Shown: positions 12,601-23,959 of the stretch, piece by piece
Layout of the letters: each line of letters starts with the position of its first letter
How positions within the stretch are numbered: position 1 is the first letter of the stretch
NCBI GenBank assembly: GCA_951799425.1
Contig: OX637410.1
Span: 6,944,001 to 7,008,000 of the forward strand
Reading direction: 5' to 3'
DNA length: 64,000 nt
Origin: Ilex aquifolium
Lineage: Eukaryota > Streptophyta > Magnoliopsida > Aquifoliales > Aquifoliaceae
Translations under genes and position numbers: made by a program
Notes under the pieces: model-generated
What the model saw: the letters and a program-made list of their open reading frames with translations, nothing else
Told to the model about the DNA's origin: nothing
Database searches by the model: none

Positions 12601-13421
12601 GTCTTCAAAGAGCTATGGGGACTGAGTTGCACTTCAGCACCGCCTTTCATCCCCAAACGGATGGCCAATCCGAGAGGGTGATACAGATTGTGGAGGATAT
12701 GTTACGCGCTTGCACGTTGGACTTCAAGGGGAGTTGGAGCGACCACCTACCGTTGGTGGAGTTTGCTTACAACAACAGCTATCAGGAAAGTATTGGGATG
12801 GCACCGTATGAAGCATTGTATGGAAGACCATGCCGATCACCGACGTGTTGGTTAGAAGCCGGCGAGAGTAGTTTGTTGGGACCGGACATTGTTCGAGAAA
12901 CTACGGAGAAGATTCAACTCATCCGAGAGAGGCTACGGACGGCGCAAAGTAGACAGAAGAGCTATGCGGACCACAGACGAAGACCCTTAGAATTCAAGGT
13001 GGGAGACTACGTATTTCTCAAAGTGTCGCCCAAGAAAGGAGTATTTAGATTCGGCAAGAAGGGAAAGTTAGCGCCAAGATATACCGGGCCATTTGAAGTG
13101 ATCAAAGTTGTGGGCAAAGCGGCGTATCAGTTGCGATTACCAGCTCAGCTGTATGGGGTACATGACGTGTTCCACGTGTCGATGTTGAGAAAGTGTCAAT
13201 TGGATGCAACGCCGGTTGTAGACTTGGAAGATATTGAAATTCAAGATGGAGCAACCTATGAAGAACAACCGTTGAAGATTCTCGATGCCAAAGAGAAGGT
13301 GCTCCGTAACAAAGTCATCCGACTAGTGAAGGTTTTGTGGCAACACCATGGAGTGGAGGAAGCTACATGGGAACCGGAGCAAGAAATGCGGGAGAAGTAT
13401 CCCTTTTTGTTCACTACTTGA
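9653..13421 (+). pseudogene. gag end and pol of element A: zinc knuckle, PR, RT, RNase H, IN, chromodomain (fossil)
   Basis: Domains in order are the gag zinc knuckle ([15 protein letters not shown]), aspartic protease ([10 protein letters not shown]), RT ([12 protein letters not shown], then FIDDILIYS), RNase H ([14 protein letters not shown]), integrase zinc finger ([13 protein letters not shown] to CAVCQQ), integrase core ([29 protein letters not shown]), the GPY/F-type end ([10 protein letters not shown]) and a C-terminal chromodomain-like segment ([18 protein letters not shown]). This is the polyprotein order of the Tekay (Del) chromoviruses, whose chromodomain is thought to guide insertion into heterochromatin. 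It is mostly open, with about one break in this stretch. Confidence 0.9.
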
Positions 13422-13449
13422 GGTAAGTTTCGAGGACGAAACTTTCTTT

Positions 13450-13461
13450 AAGGGGGGTGGA
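13450..13461 (+). other. Polypurine tract of element A
   Basis: AAGGGGGGTGGA stands directly before the 3' LTR. The same tract precedes the matching LTR in C and in the F tandem on the minus strand. It primes plus-strand DNA synthesis. Confidence 0.85.
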
Positions 13462-13462
13462 T

Positions 13463-15430
13463 TGTAACACCCCGCATTTTCGTTTATATATGTATATAGA
13501 TATATACTAAATAATAGTTGTAAAAATGTTGATATAGTATAACTCGAGGAAATAATATTTGAAATTTAGTTTTAGTATGTGAAAATATGAAATTTTATGT
13601 CCTAGAACTTGTACTAAATAGGTTTGAGGTAGAAATATATGTTGGAGAGGTTTGGGATGGTTTTGGAAGAGATTGGAATGGATTAGAAATGAAAAATAAA
13701 GGAAGTAGGCAAATCTGGGATCAACTACCGGTAGTAACTACCGGTAGTCAATGGTCCAGTGTGTCCGAGCTACCGGTAGTCGAGTGTCCAGTGTACCCGA
13801 GCTACCGGTAGTCAAAATCAGCTACCGGTAGTCACTGTAAAAATCTGAAATTTTAAGTCGCGAACAAGCCGATTTTTCCTCCAGTATAAATACATTTTTG
13901 TCACCTCCTTAGCCTTCATTACACCACTCCAAACCCTAGAAAACATAAGAGAGGAAGAGAGAAAGAGAGAAACACAAGATCAAGAGAAAACAAGAGATTG
14001 AAGGGTTGGTTCAAGATCAAAGCCCTAATTTTTCCAAAAACATTAAGGTAGGGGATTTCTTCCTATTCTCTTACATTGAGGCTAGGATTAAATTATATGT
14101 ATTCTTTTGGTTCAAAATCCTATATACTTGCTATTATTTACTTGATTCATGATCCTCTTGCATTTATTGCCATGTTTTAAACATTGTGGTAGTTGGGTAA
14201 CCATTAAAGGTCCCTTTTTCATTCTCAAACCCTAGTTTTAAGAAAAATGAATTTCTCCTCTTTCCATTTTCTTTGTTCTCACCAGCAAAACCTTAGTGCT
14301 TGATATTGTATAACAAAATAATGTTTATGGTGATCTCTTGCTCTTTTTCTTCAATTATGCTATGGTACAAATGGTGAAATTTGGGGATTTCTTGTGAATT
14401 GAGAAATGTTTGTAATGATATCTCTTGTATGATTGTTGTGATGGAATTGAATTGCTTTCGAGCATTGTCGTAGAGTGTTAGAGGTTAGTCTATCCCGGTG
14501 GGGGTTTATGGTATGGTTAGAATGTGAGATATTGGTGGGAATTTTATCGTTTGCGTGGTTGTACGATACGAACATGGATTACTATGGACCGGGTATCATG
14601 TAGTGGGTATACGCCTTTATATGCCACGCGGGTATGAACTTTTCCTACCACATGGAGTGGGTAGACGCCTTTGTACGCCGTGTGGGTATAAACTTTTCAT
14701 ACCGCTAATGATCACGGGTTAGTAACGTGGGTTGTATCGGGCACACAGTGTGGGTCATTGTTTACTATTGCTACGTAAACTTGAGATCTATTTAAAATGT
14801 CCTGCTTTTCCTTCAAAATGTTATATATGCTATTTGTGAAAATGAGACCAACCGTTTTATATGCTTTCCTAAACCTTGGTTGAGTTTGGGAAGATTTTGC
14901 TACAGAGCTTCGTGCTCATCCCCTACAATTAACATTTTTCAGATTATGCTATAGAGGAGGAGCGTGGCGCTAATGAGCCGGGCCTTGGGGAAGCCTCATT
15001 AGAGGGGTACATGGATCCTGAGTGGGACATTTAGAGATGCCCCTTTTATTTTTGTACTAGACTAGGAATCAATATGTACAAACATTGTAAAGTCTAGTTT
15101 CTTTTGAAATTCCGCTGCAATATATTCATGTAATTCTTTTGGGTTGTAATGGCCTTAGTTTGGCTTATTCTTTTGGGATGATTGTTGTGGATAGTATATA
15201 TGGGGAATGAAATATTTTAGATTTGATGGTTAGATAGACCCGGTGTGGTCAAGGTATTATAAATGTACAGGTTGTGAGTTTTGGGAGAGCTTCCCGTACG
15301 AAGGAGACTCTGCCCAAATTTGGTTAAAATTAAGAATGTTTCTTATTTGATGGATATATTTTTAGTTGCTCTCATGACATGAATGGCTTCATAGCGTAAT
15401 GCCGTCCAGGGTGTGTTTTGGGGTGTTACA
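13463..15430 (+). repeat. 3' LTR of element A
   Basis: This 1968-bp LTR is about 99% like the 5' LTR by eye apart from length differences. It ends GGGTGTTACA directly before the GTACT target duplication. Its palindrome array is at 13722-13834, its TATA box at 13885 and its stem-loop at 15279-15321. Confidence 0.95.
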
Positions 15431-15435
15431 GTACT

Positions 15436-16010
15436 TCCGTGATTGCAATTCCTCATCAGGAAAAGTTTCCTTGGTTGGTATTGACTCTTTTTTTGTATCA
15501 TAATTCAGCCTCGATAAATGATTAGCTACCACATTTTCAACTCATTTCTTGTCTTTGATAATATAATCAAATTCTTGAAGCAGTAGCATCCATCTTAGGA
15601 GATGTGGCTTAGCATCCTTCTTGGTAATCAGATATTTCAAGGTTGAATGATCAGCAAATATAATAATGAAGGATCCAACTAAATATGATCGAAATTTATT
15701 TAAAGCAAATACTACAACAAGCAATTTTTTTCTTGTAGTGGAATAATCCATATGTGCATCATTCAGAGTTTTGCTTACATAGTAAATCATATAGGGTCTT
15801 TTATCTTTTTTTTTGACCTAAGACAGCTCCTACTACATAATCACTAGAATCACACATTAATTCAAACAGTAAGGACTAATCAGGAGGTTGCATAATTGGT
15901 GTAGAAATAAGCATATTTTTTAGTTTATCAATTGTTGATTGACATGCATCATTCCAATCATGTGGTACATTCTGACATAGAAGATTACACATTGGTCTTG
16001 TAAAACCAGG
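15436..16010 (-). pseudogene. RNase H region of Athila-type element B (fossil)
   Basis: The minus-strand translation shows the Athila connection and RNase H: a TRPMCNLL-like segment near 16.0 kb, then [31 protein letters not shown] split over the motif and [11 protein letters not shown]. It continues the integrase piece at 3992 across element A and the RT piece at 18.58 kb across the LTR fragment. It is broken in several places. Confidence 0.8.
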
Positions 16011-17991
16011 ATAAATTTGATTTTTTATGAAAAAAGGGCAAAACGATAATTAGCCACTACAGTATGAGTTGAAAACCTGATTTTTCTAGAACTCTGATGA
16101 TGAAATTGACCTCACCGTTGGATTCGTCTCACGAAATCGAGTTAACCAATCAATTTTCGTTGAATTCCGAGACAGTTGAATTTTTCATGTTTTACGAAGC
16201 GATCGGGTGTCGCGTGACCTAAAAACGAGACGAGGAATTAAATTTCAAAAATCAAAAAATAATTTAAATCTAGTTCAAATAAAAATATTTTGAACTTGAA
16301 CCGAAACAAAATTTAATTGTTTCGGGATGAAACCGGACCCAGGAAAAGAGGACATGTGGCACAACGAGGGTTAAGCATCTAAGAGCTATAAACAGAGGAG
16401 AAAATCAAATTTTCTCCCCATACCCATCAGATTTTCGAAATTAGAGAGGAAGAGAGGGAAAATAGAGGATTCTCCAACTTATCTCTAAGATCTACGGCTC
16501 TACATTGGTCAAAATTCTTCGGGCCAAGAACCAAAGTTCATTTACACGACGAGGGCTACGCATACGTACCAAAAATCGAAGGTTTTAATGAAGAACAAAA
16601 AATGGAATTTTGGAGGAAGCAAGGATTAGAGCTTGTTTCGGGTCTTGGGAGTTTTCTACCGTTGTTTTATGCTTCACGAAGTAGGGTTCTTTTCCTAATT
16701 AGATTTATTTTCAAACTAGGGTTCCATATGATATGGGTAGCATGACTTGAGATGAATTCTCTTATTTGATGTACTCCTGGTGTAACTAGAGTATGGGAAA
16801 TGGGTGTAGAAATATGCTAAACCAATGTTGCATGAATTGGGTTTGTAGAATTTACTTGTTTGGTAAATTCATGAGAAATGTGATAAATTGGGTATGATTG
16901 TGTGTTACATGATTGTATGTATTTTGGGTGTTTGATAAAAAGCCTATGTTGATGTAGCATGTTGGTTCCATTAAAAATGTTACAACATGCTTGGTGAAAA
17001 TGTGGATTGTAATTATTTGTCTTTGATATAATTGACAATTTGGGAATATGATGATATTGGAATGTAATTGTATGTTTTACGATATAGATTACATTAAGAA
17101 ATTGTAAATGTTCATATTGTGCTCATGGCATGTTGAACATGGTATGGCACATACCTATGGTAGTTGAAATGTGGAAAATGGGTATTGAAAAGGGTTAAAA
17201 TCAATTCTAGCATGAATTGAGTATTTAGAAATTACTTGTTTGTGATTTCTTGTGAAATGTATTGATTGGGCATGCTAAGTGTTTACATTTATGCCTTGAA
17301 GGTATTTAATGAAATGCATATGTGGATTAAGTGTGTTATTTGCATTGATTATGTTATGGCATGCTTGGAAGTTGATGTTGGTATATGCATTATGATATAT
17401 TGACATTGAGGTTGTTGATGGTGGTTGCATGCTTATGATGTAATTGACCATGGAAAAAGGTTAAAGGATATTTAAGATGTTCATATTGAGCTCATGACAT
17501 GTGAACATGATAATGAAATTGCAAGTGTACATTACATTTGCATATACACGGGAAGCATCGCATTCGTAGGCATTTGACATGAGTGTGGGTGTGTGTGCAT
17601 GTTTTTGGATCAAACACCATTCTTGGTGGTTGAGGTATGGACTCGAGAAGGTTGGACCTAGGTTCGGCTGAGTTGCACGGTTGCATGAAAAACTTGTGCC
17701 GATTATAGCAAGAAGGGCTAGATTCTCCCTCGAGTGCAAGACCCGGTTACTGGTTTATACATTTCTATCAGTGCAAATCCAAAAAAGTGTATTGGTGTCA
17801 TGGAACCGGCGGTGAGATACCAAAATCAATGTAAGCAAGAACGACACATGGTTTATTTTATAAAATGATCATTGGATGTGTAACATCAATGGCGGGGGCT
17901 TGGAATGCCCGAATCCATACGCATGGCATTGCATGTGTTATGGGAGCCGGTGAAGGCTCGGGTTGAGTTTCATGTGTGAGTCTCATCACAT

Positions 17992-18007
17992 GACATGACA
18001 TGACATA
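17992..18007 (+). repeat. Short (ATGAC)n microsatellite
   Basis: About three units of ACATG in a row lie within the LTR fragment. The tract is too short to be informative. Confidence 0.5.
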
Positions 18008-18419
18008 GAAAATTCTATTATGAATGGCATATTCTTGAATGGATTATTTGTTGCTTGTTGAATTGCATGTGAGCATTTCATATGCATCTAGGTTGGGGAG
18101 TAGCCTCTTTAGGAGAAACCCTATTGAGTGTGTCTCACCCTTTATGGGGACAATATTTCAGGTGCGGGATATGCGCCGGTGGATGGCTATCGGGCCCTCA
18201 TTGATAAAGAAAAGCCGAGATGTGGCTTTAAATTGCGTTTTTGTAAAACACATGTGTAAATATTTTTGGACATGTAATATTGTGCAAGGAATTGCAAAAC
18301 AAACTCATATGAACTATAGTTTGTGTAAAATTGTATATTATATGAGTTTGGGTTGTTGTTATATTATTATGGATAAATAGACCTGGCGTGGTCAATGTTG
18401 TATGATTGCACATGTTGCG

Positions 18420-18462
18420 TTTTGGGTAGAGCTCCCCGTACAGAGGAGACTCTGCCCGAATT
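18420..18462 (+). other. Conserved stem-loop in the LTR fragment
   Basis: TTTGGGTAGAG pairs with CTCTGCCCGAA, using two G-T pairs. Inside it CTC pairs with GAG around CCCGTACA, followed by unpaired GAGA. Compared with element A the inner stem is CTC/GAG instead of CTTC/GAAG, so both arms have changed together. Confidence 0.5.
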
Positions 18463-18580
18463 TTGTTAAGTTATGGATCCCAGTAGATGGGGTATTACGG
18501 TGTGGTATCGAGTTACACGGTATCTACGAGTATTCTGCAAGTTGATGGGTGATCAACAGGGTAATTACGGACACCAGGAT

Positions 18581-19752
18581 TTTTGGGCATCATAGGTCTG
18601 GATATCAAACTAAAATCTTTAATGAATCTTCTATAAAATCCTACATGACCTAGAAAGGATCGAACATCTTTTACAGTCTTAGGTGGAGGGAGATTGGCTA
18701 TTAAATAAATCTTTGACTTGTCAACTTCAATTCCCTCTACAGACACTACATGTCCTAGCACAATACCCTGTGTAACCATGAAATGACACTTTTCCCAATT
18801 CAAAAGAAGATTTGTTTTCTTACATCGAATAAGGAATTTTTCAATATTTTCTAAACACAATTCAAATGAATCACCATATACAGAAAAAATCATCCATAAA
18901 AACTTCCAAAAATCGCTTCACCATATCGCTAAAAATGCTCAACATACAACCCTGAAAAGTGGCTAGAGCATTACATAATCCAAATGACATTCTTTTATAA
19001 GCAAAAGTGACAAAAGGACAAGTAAAAGTAGTTTTCTCTTAATCATCAATTGCTATTTCTATTTTGTTATAGTCGGAGTACCCATCAAAAAAATAATAAT
19101 ATGTATGTCCGACTATTCTTTCCAAAACTTGGTTTAGGAAAGGTAATGAAAAATGATCTTTTCTGGTTAGAGAATTTAATTTTTGATAGTCAATACACAT
19201 ACGCCAACCAGTGACTCTACACATAGGGATTAATTCATTTTCTTGGTTTCTCACTACCATAACACCAGATTTTTTTCGTACTACCTGTGTAGGGCTGACC
19301 CATTTACTATCAGATATTGGATATATAATATCAGCGTCTAATAGTTTAAGCACTTCAGTCCGGAATATTTCTTTTAAATGTGGATTTAATCTTCTTTGCG
19401 GCTGTCGGGATGGTTAAAGTCTTCTTCCAAGTATATACAGAGAAGAAGACTTATTCTCTTTAAATCGGCTACTGTCCAACCGATTGCACTTTGATGATTT
19501 TTTATGACTCTTATCAATTGCTTTTCTTGAAATTCTGAAAATTTTGAAGATATTACCACTAGATAAGGTCCATCCTCTCCCAATAAGACATATTTTAAGT
19601 CAGTAGGAAGACGTTTCAACTCTGGTTTAGGAGCAACAACACTGGATTTTACAGACTTTGTTCCATAGGGAAATAACTCTTCAAATTTTGGAACCTATGT
19701 TCTGATAGTAAACATATCTACAATTTACTTATCATTATTTACAAACTCTAAT
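18581..19752 (-). pseudogene. Reverse transcriptase region of Athila-type element B (fossil)
   Basis: Minus-strand motifs in order are WTVADLKRIS, MCIDYQKLNSLTRKDHFSLPF, FDGYSDYNKIEIA, SVYGDSFELCLENIEKFL, LNWEKCHFMV and FLGHVGFYRRFIKDFS. These are the fingers, palm and thumb of an Athila-type RT. The sequence is cut by element C at 19752 (protease and gag resume at 29190) and by the LTR fragment at the other edge. It is broken in several places. Confidence 0.85.
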
Positions 19753-20344
19753 TGTAACGCCCCAAAATCCGCCTTGGACGGCATTACTATTTAAAATCAT
19801 TTACATCATGAGAGCAACTAATAAAATCCATAGATAAAGAAAATTTCATTCATTATACATACTATCTACAACATCATCCAAAAAAATATGCCAAACTATG
19901 GCATTTACATCTCAAAATCAGACTTAATCTTGCAGCGGAATAAACAAAATAACATTCATCCATTGTATTACAATACCTCTCCTAGTCTAGGACATAGAGA
20001 TAACAATTCTAGATATCCCCCTCGGGATCCACGCTTACATCCAATTGTGCTTCCCAAGCTATCTGCTTATCAACTCCGAGCTCTTCCTCTAAACCATAAT
20101 CTGAAAAATATATTGTTTGTAGGGGGTGAGCACTAAGCTCTGTAGCAACGTTCTCCCAAACTCAAACAAGGTTTGGAAAACATGTAAAGCAGTTCGGTCT
20201 CACTTTTCAAAATATCATATATAACTTGAAATAAACAGTGACCATTTATTCGATCTCAACGCAATAGCAATAAGTAAATGAAAGGAATAAACATGTCAGA
20301 GTTGAAGAAATCAATTAATCATTTAATAGCATCAATCCATATTC

Positions 20345-20412
20345 TCATGTATGTCGTATCACTCATGTATGTCATATCACTCATGTATGTTGGTATCACT
20401 CATGTATGTTGG
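20345..20412. repeat. Tandem repeat of about 17 bp in the LTR of C
   Basis: About four units of CTCATGTATGTCGTATCA-like sequence (plus strand) occur, the last ones with TTGG in place of CGTA. The same array is present in the other LTR at about 27500-27567. Confidence 0.75.
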
Positions 20413-20582
20413 TTGCTTCCCATGAATCTACACAACGTTTCTACCTCGTTCACCCATCATAGCCACACAAATCACTTTAGGAAGGGCGTATACCGTCTCC
20501 CACAGCATTGACGAATCCTTCCCAGGAAAGATATATCATCCCTCAGCCTCAAACTTACGTGAACAATAGTGGTTGCTCTCAC

Positions 20583-20714
20583 TAGGGCTGTTAATCAAGC
20601 CAAGCTTGAACATTATTTAAGGCTCGTTTATGTGTTAATTGTTAAACGAGTCAGCTCGTTTATGTGTAAATTAGGCTTGACAAAGGCTCAAATTCAGCTC
20701 GATTAACAGCCCTA
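20583..20714. mobile_element. hAT-type MITE, 132 bp
   Basis: Perfect 14-bp terminal inverted repeats TAGGGCTGTTAATC / GATTAACAGCCCTA are flanked by the 8-bp direct repeat GCTCTCAC (20575-20582 and 20715-20722). The other LTR of element C has a single GCTCTCAC at the same place (about 27731), i.e. the empty site. An 8-bp duplication and TAGGG-type ends are typical of hAT elements. It has no coding capacity. It must have inserted after element C did, so it is among the youngest events in the window. Confidence 0.92.
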
Positions 20715-20998
20715 GCTCTCACAAACAACAAACCACTACAAGTGTTAGGCAACCATCTCACCCCCACTGGGATAGACTAACCTCTAACACTCTACGACAG
20801 CTCTCAAAGGCAATTCAAGTCCATCACAACAAACCATACAAGAGATGCAATAACAAACATTTTCTCATATCACAAGTAATTCAAAAAACCCCCGAACTTC
20901 ATAGGTATTTCTCAATATAGCATCTCAAGAAAAAATGAGCAAGAGATCATCACAAGATATAATTTTATTGTTCCAATCAAAACACTAAAGTTTTTGGT

Positions 20999-21205
20999 TT
21001 CAAAAACAAATGAATATAGAGTTTTGATATCAAGAACCATTGAATATCAAGTTTGAATATCAAGAACCAATGAATATCAAGTTTTGATATCAAGAACACA
21101 TGAATATAAGGTTTTGAACTCAAGAACAAATGGATATTAAGTCTTGAAATAAAGAACAAATGAATATAAGGTTTTGAAGTCAAGAACAAATAAATATCAA
21201 TAAGA
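20999..21205. repeat. Tandem array of about 32 bp units in the LTR of C
   Basis: Six to seven imperfect units contain AAGAACAAATGAATAT and AGGTTTTGA-like parts (plus strand). The same array is at about 28011-28217 in the other LTR. Related degenerate units are visible in the solo LTR at about 8130-8370. The periodic peptide that can be read from it is not a gene. Confidence 0.75.
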
Positions 21206-21567
21206 AAAATCCATACTTCTTGAAAAACTAGAGTTTGGATGTCAAGAACAAAGGTTTTATGATCATCAAGCCATAACTTCCATCAAACATGGTAAGATTT
21301 GCAAGAACAATCAAGAAACAAGGATTCCATAACAAATATATATGATTAAGAGTCAAAACATATGTATATATAAGCCTAGCATCAATGAATAAGAGTGGAA
21401 GAAAACCCCTACTTTCTTCTTCCTTAGAGTTCTTGAAGAACTTGAGATTTTGATCCACTTCAAAGTGCAAATCCTCTTTGATCTTGTGTTTCTCCTTTTC
21501 TTTCTTGTTTCTCAAGCTTTTCTAGGGTTGTAAATGGTGCATGGAGGCCAAAGGAGGCGGCACTATG

Positions 21568-21575
21568 TATTTATA
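21568..21575 (-). promoter_or_regulatory. TATA box of the 3' LTR of element C
   Basis: TATAAATA on the minus strand lies about 55 bp downstream of the palindrome array. The equivalent in the other LTR is at 28580-28587. Confidence 0.75.
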
Positions 21576-21627
21576 GAGGAAGAAAATATCTCAACCGACG
21601 TAAATCTGATGTTCTGATTCGTTGCTC

Positions 21628-21797
21628 ACGTTCGAACGTCATCTGGCGTTCGAACGTCATTAGTGCAAATTGTTACTTTACGTTCGAACGTCAATTTGCG
21701 TTCGAACGTCACTTGCTCACAGTACTTCTGCATTTCCATCAGACCAAAGTACTGGGACTCACTTTCGTTCGAACGTCGATTAACGTTCGAACGTCAT
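21628..21797 (-). promoter_or_regulatory. ACGTTCGAACGT palindrome array in U3 of element C
   Basis: Six copies of the core CGTTCGAACG form three pairs, with TTCGAA centres at 21631, 21649, 21683, 21701, 21769 and 21786. The spacing within pairs is therefore 17-18 bp. Repeated in the other LTR at 28640-28809. The array takes the same place relative to the TATA box as the CCGGTA arrays of A and the solo LTR but has a completely different core. Confidence 0.75.
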
Positions 21798-22169
21798 CCC
21801 AGTTTCTGTAGGAACTTCCAGTAAAGTTTTGACCTATTTAGAGATGGATTTGGAAAATTTTCGTGAAATACTATTTTGTAGCCTTATATGTCTACTATCT
21901 ACTGTCCAACGTTCAGATCAAATGGACATCAGGATAAAAAGTTATGGTCAAATTACTCAGGCAGTATCCACAATCCTTTTACCCAAATTCTCTCTAAAGT
22001 GTTTCACTCCGGAATGCTTCCAAACTTCTACAATATACCCTATTACCTCAACTAACATTTTCATTTCTAATCTTACAATCTACATAGTTTATGCATACAT
22101 CATTACATATATTAGCATTTTAAAACATATTTATGTTACTATATCACGATAAGACTGTGGGGGTTTACA

Positions 22170-22186
22170 ATCCACCCCCCTTAAAG
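22170..22186 (-). other. Polypurine tract of element C
   Basis: On the minus strand a CTTTAAGGGGGGTGGAT tract directly precedes the 3' LTR, as in element A. Confidence 0.85.
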
Positions 22187-22210
22187 AAAGTTTCGTCCTC
22201 GAAACTTACC

Positions 22211-23959
22211 TTAAGTAGAGAACAGATGAGAGTACTTCTCTCGCATCTCTAGCTCTGGTTCCCAAGTAGCTTCCTCCACCCCGTGATGTTGCCACAAGAC
22301 TTTCACCAGTTGGATGACTTTATTGCGAAGCACCTTCTCCTTGGTATCGAGAATCTCCACCGGTTGTTCTTCATATGTTGCTCCATCTTGAACTTCAATG
22401 TCCTCCAAATCCACAACATGTGTTGTATCCGATTGACACTTTCTTAACATTGACACATGGAACACGTTGTGTACCCCTGACAACTGGGCTGGTAACCGAA
22501 GTCGATACGCCACTTTGCCCACAGCTTTGATCACTTCAAAGGGTCCGATGTACCTTGGAGCTAATTTTCCCTTCTTGCCAAATCTAAACACCCCCTTCTT
22601 GGGTGACACCTTGAGAAACACATAGTCACCCTCTTGGAATTTCAATGGTCGTCTTCTTCTATCCGCATAGCTTTTCTGTCTACTTTGAGCCGTGCGTAGT
22701 CTCTCCCGGATGAGTTGAATTTTCTCCGCAGTCTCCAGAACAATTTCTGGCCCAAACAAACTATTTTCTCCAGCTTCTAACCAACAAGTCGGGGATCTAC
22801 ATGGTCTCCCATACAGTGCCTCATAAGGAGCCATTCCAATACTTGCTTGATAGCTGTTATTATACGCAAATTCCACCAACGGCAAATGGTCACTCCAACT
22901 TCCCTTGAAGTCCAACACACAAGCTCGTAGCATGTCTTCCAAAATTTGTATCACCCTCTCGGATTGGCCATCCGTTTGAGGATGAAAGGCAGTGCTAAGG
23001 TGCAACTCTGTCCCCATAGCTCGTTGTAGACTTTGCCAAAATTGCGCCACAAAACGAGAATCACGATCCGACACAATTGAGAGTGGAACTCCATGCAATC
23101 TAACAATCTCCCGGATATAAAGCTTGCTCAAAGTCTCTAGAGTGTCAGTGGTCTTCATACTCAAGAAATGGGCGGACTTGGTGAGTCTATCTACAATGAC
23201 CCATACGGCATTATGCCCTCGTGAAGTCCGTGGAAAACCAGACACGAAATCCATGGTGATGTGCTCCCATTTCCACTCTGGAATAGGCAAGGACTGTAGC
23301 AATCCTCCGGGTTTTTGATGCTCCACCTTTACTTGCTGACACACTGCGCACTTTGCAACGTATTTGGCCACATCTTGTTTCATTCCTTTCCACCAGTATT
23401 GACGCTTCATATCTCTATACATCTTAGTACTACCCGGATGTATGGAGAATTTTGAACGATGGCATTCACCCAACACTTCTTCCCTTACTTGGTCATTGTT
23501 TGGTACACATAGTCGTCCACGAAACTGTAACCAATCATCATGTATGGACCAGTTCTCAACAATCTCATTCCTCTCCAATTTACCCCGGATAGCTTCCAAC
23601 TCTGTGTCTAATCGTTGTAACTCCACAATCCTTTGTCGGAGAATTGGTTGAGCTACAAGATTAAATAAGCATGGTCGATCCCCCTGTCTATCCACCAATA
23701 GATCAAATTCCTCCAAAGCATCAATCATCTTCCACCTATTAACAGCAAGAACATTGAGTTCACCCCGAGACTTTCTACTAAGTGCATCTGCTACTACATT
23801 AGCCTTCCCCGGATGGTAGTTGAGTGTGAAATCGTAATCTTCTAAATACTCAATCCACCTTCTTTGCCGAAGATTCAAGTCTTTCTGTGTGAATATATAC
23901 TTGAGGCTCTTGTGATCAGAAAACACTTGAAACTTTTCTCCATACAGGTAACACTGCAC
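22211..23959 (-). pseudogene. RNase H end, integrase and chromodomain of element C (fossil)
   Basis: From its upstream end the frame shows [16 protein letters not shown] (RNase H), [13 protein letters not shown] to CAVCQQ (integrase zinc finger), [19 protein letters not shown] and [10 protein letters not shown] (integrase core), then [10 protein letters not shown], and a chromodomain-like end with [18 protein letters not shown]. It overlaps the preceding open stretch, with about one break between them. It is very similar to element A in this part. Confidence 0.9.

Larger units (their letters stand above)
3993..15430 (+). mobile_element. Tekay-type chromovirus element A, full length with nested solo LTR
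   Basis: The ends are TGTAACACCCC and GGGGTGTTACA, an 11-bp inverted repeat. A GTACT target duplication flanks both sides (3988-3992 and 15431-15435). The order is LTR, iMet primer site, gag, protease, RT, RNase H, integrase, chromodomain, polypurine tract, LTR, all on the plus strand. Without the 2.6-kb solo LTR the element is about 8.8 kb. The two LTRs differ by about 1% by eye, which points to a few hundred thousand years at commonly used plant rates. It carries about two breaks in its coding region besides the nested insertion. It sits inside Athila-type element B. Confidence 0.95.
16013..18580 (+). mobile_element. Truncated chromovirus LTR fragment with primer site, inside Athila-type element B
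   Basis: The stretch interrupts the RT/RNase H region of B. Near its right end it shares with the A LTR the block GACC-GG-GTGGTCAA and the stem-loop (18420-18462). The LTR-like end GGGGTATTAC (to about 18498) is followed by a degenerate iMet primer site (TGGTATCG at 18503) and about 70 bp of leader. A TATAAA motif lies at 16387. No TG start and no normal 5-bp duplication are seen. Instead ACCAGGAT occurs at both edges (16005-16012 and 18573-18580). It is older and more diverged than the other LTRs here and has no palindrome array upstream of its TATA motif. Confidence 0.65.
19753..22169 (-). repeat. 3' LTR of element C, carrying a MITE
   Basis: The LTR is 2417 bp, or 2277 bp without the 132-bp MITE and its 8-bp duplication, which is the same length as the other LTR. 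It contains a short tandem array (about 20345-20410), a longer one (20999-21205), a TATA box at 21568-21575 and a palindrome array (21628-21797). On the plus strand it runs from TGTAACGCCCC to GGGGGTTTACA. Confidence 0.95.

Noticed and set aside
17461-17739. Minus-strand open frame of 92 codons in the LTR fragment
   Set aside because: It has no domain, no conservation between LTR copies and a position inside LTR sequence.
20999-21205. Periodic short repeats that could suggest a CRISPR-like array
   Set aside because: The units are imperfect and directly adjacent with no unique spacers. They lie in a plant LTR and are duplicated in the partner LTR.
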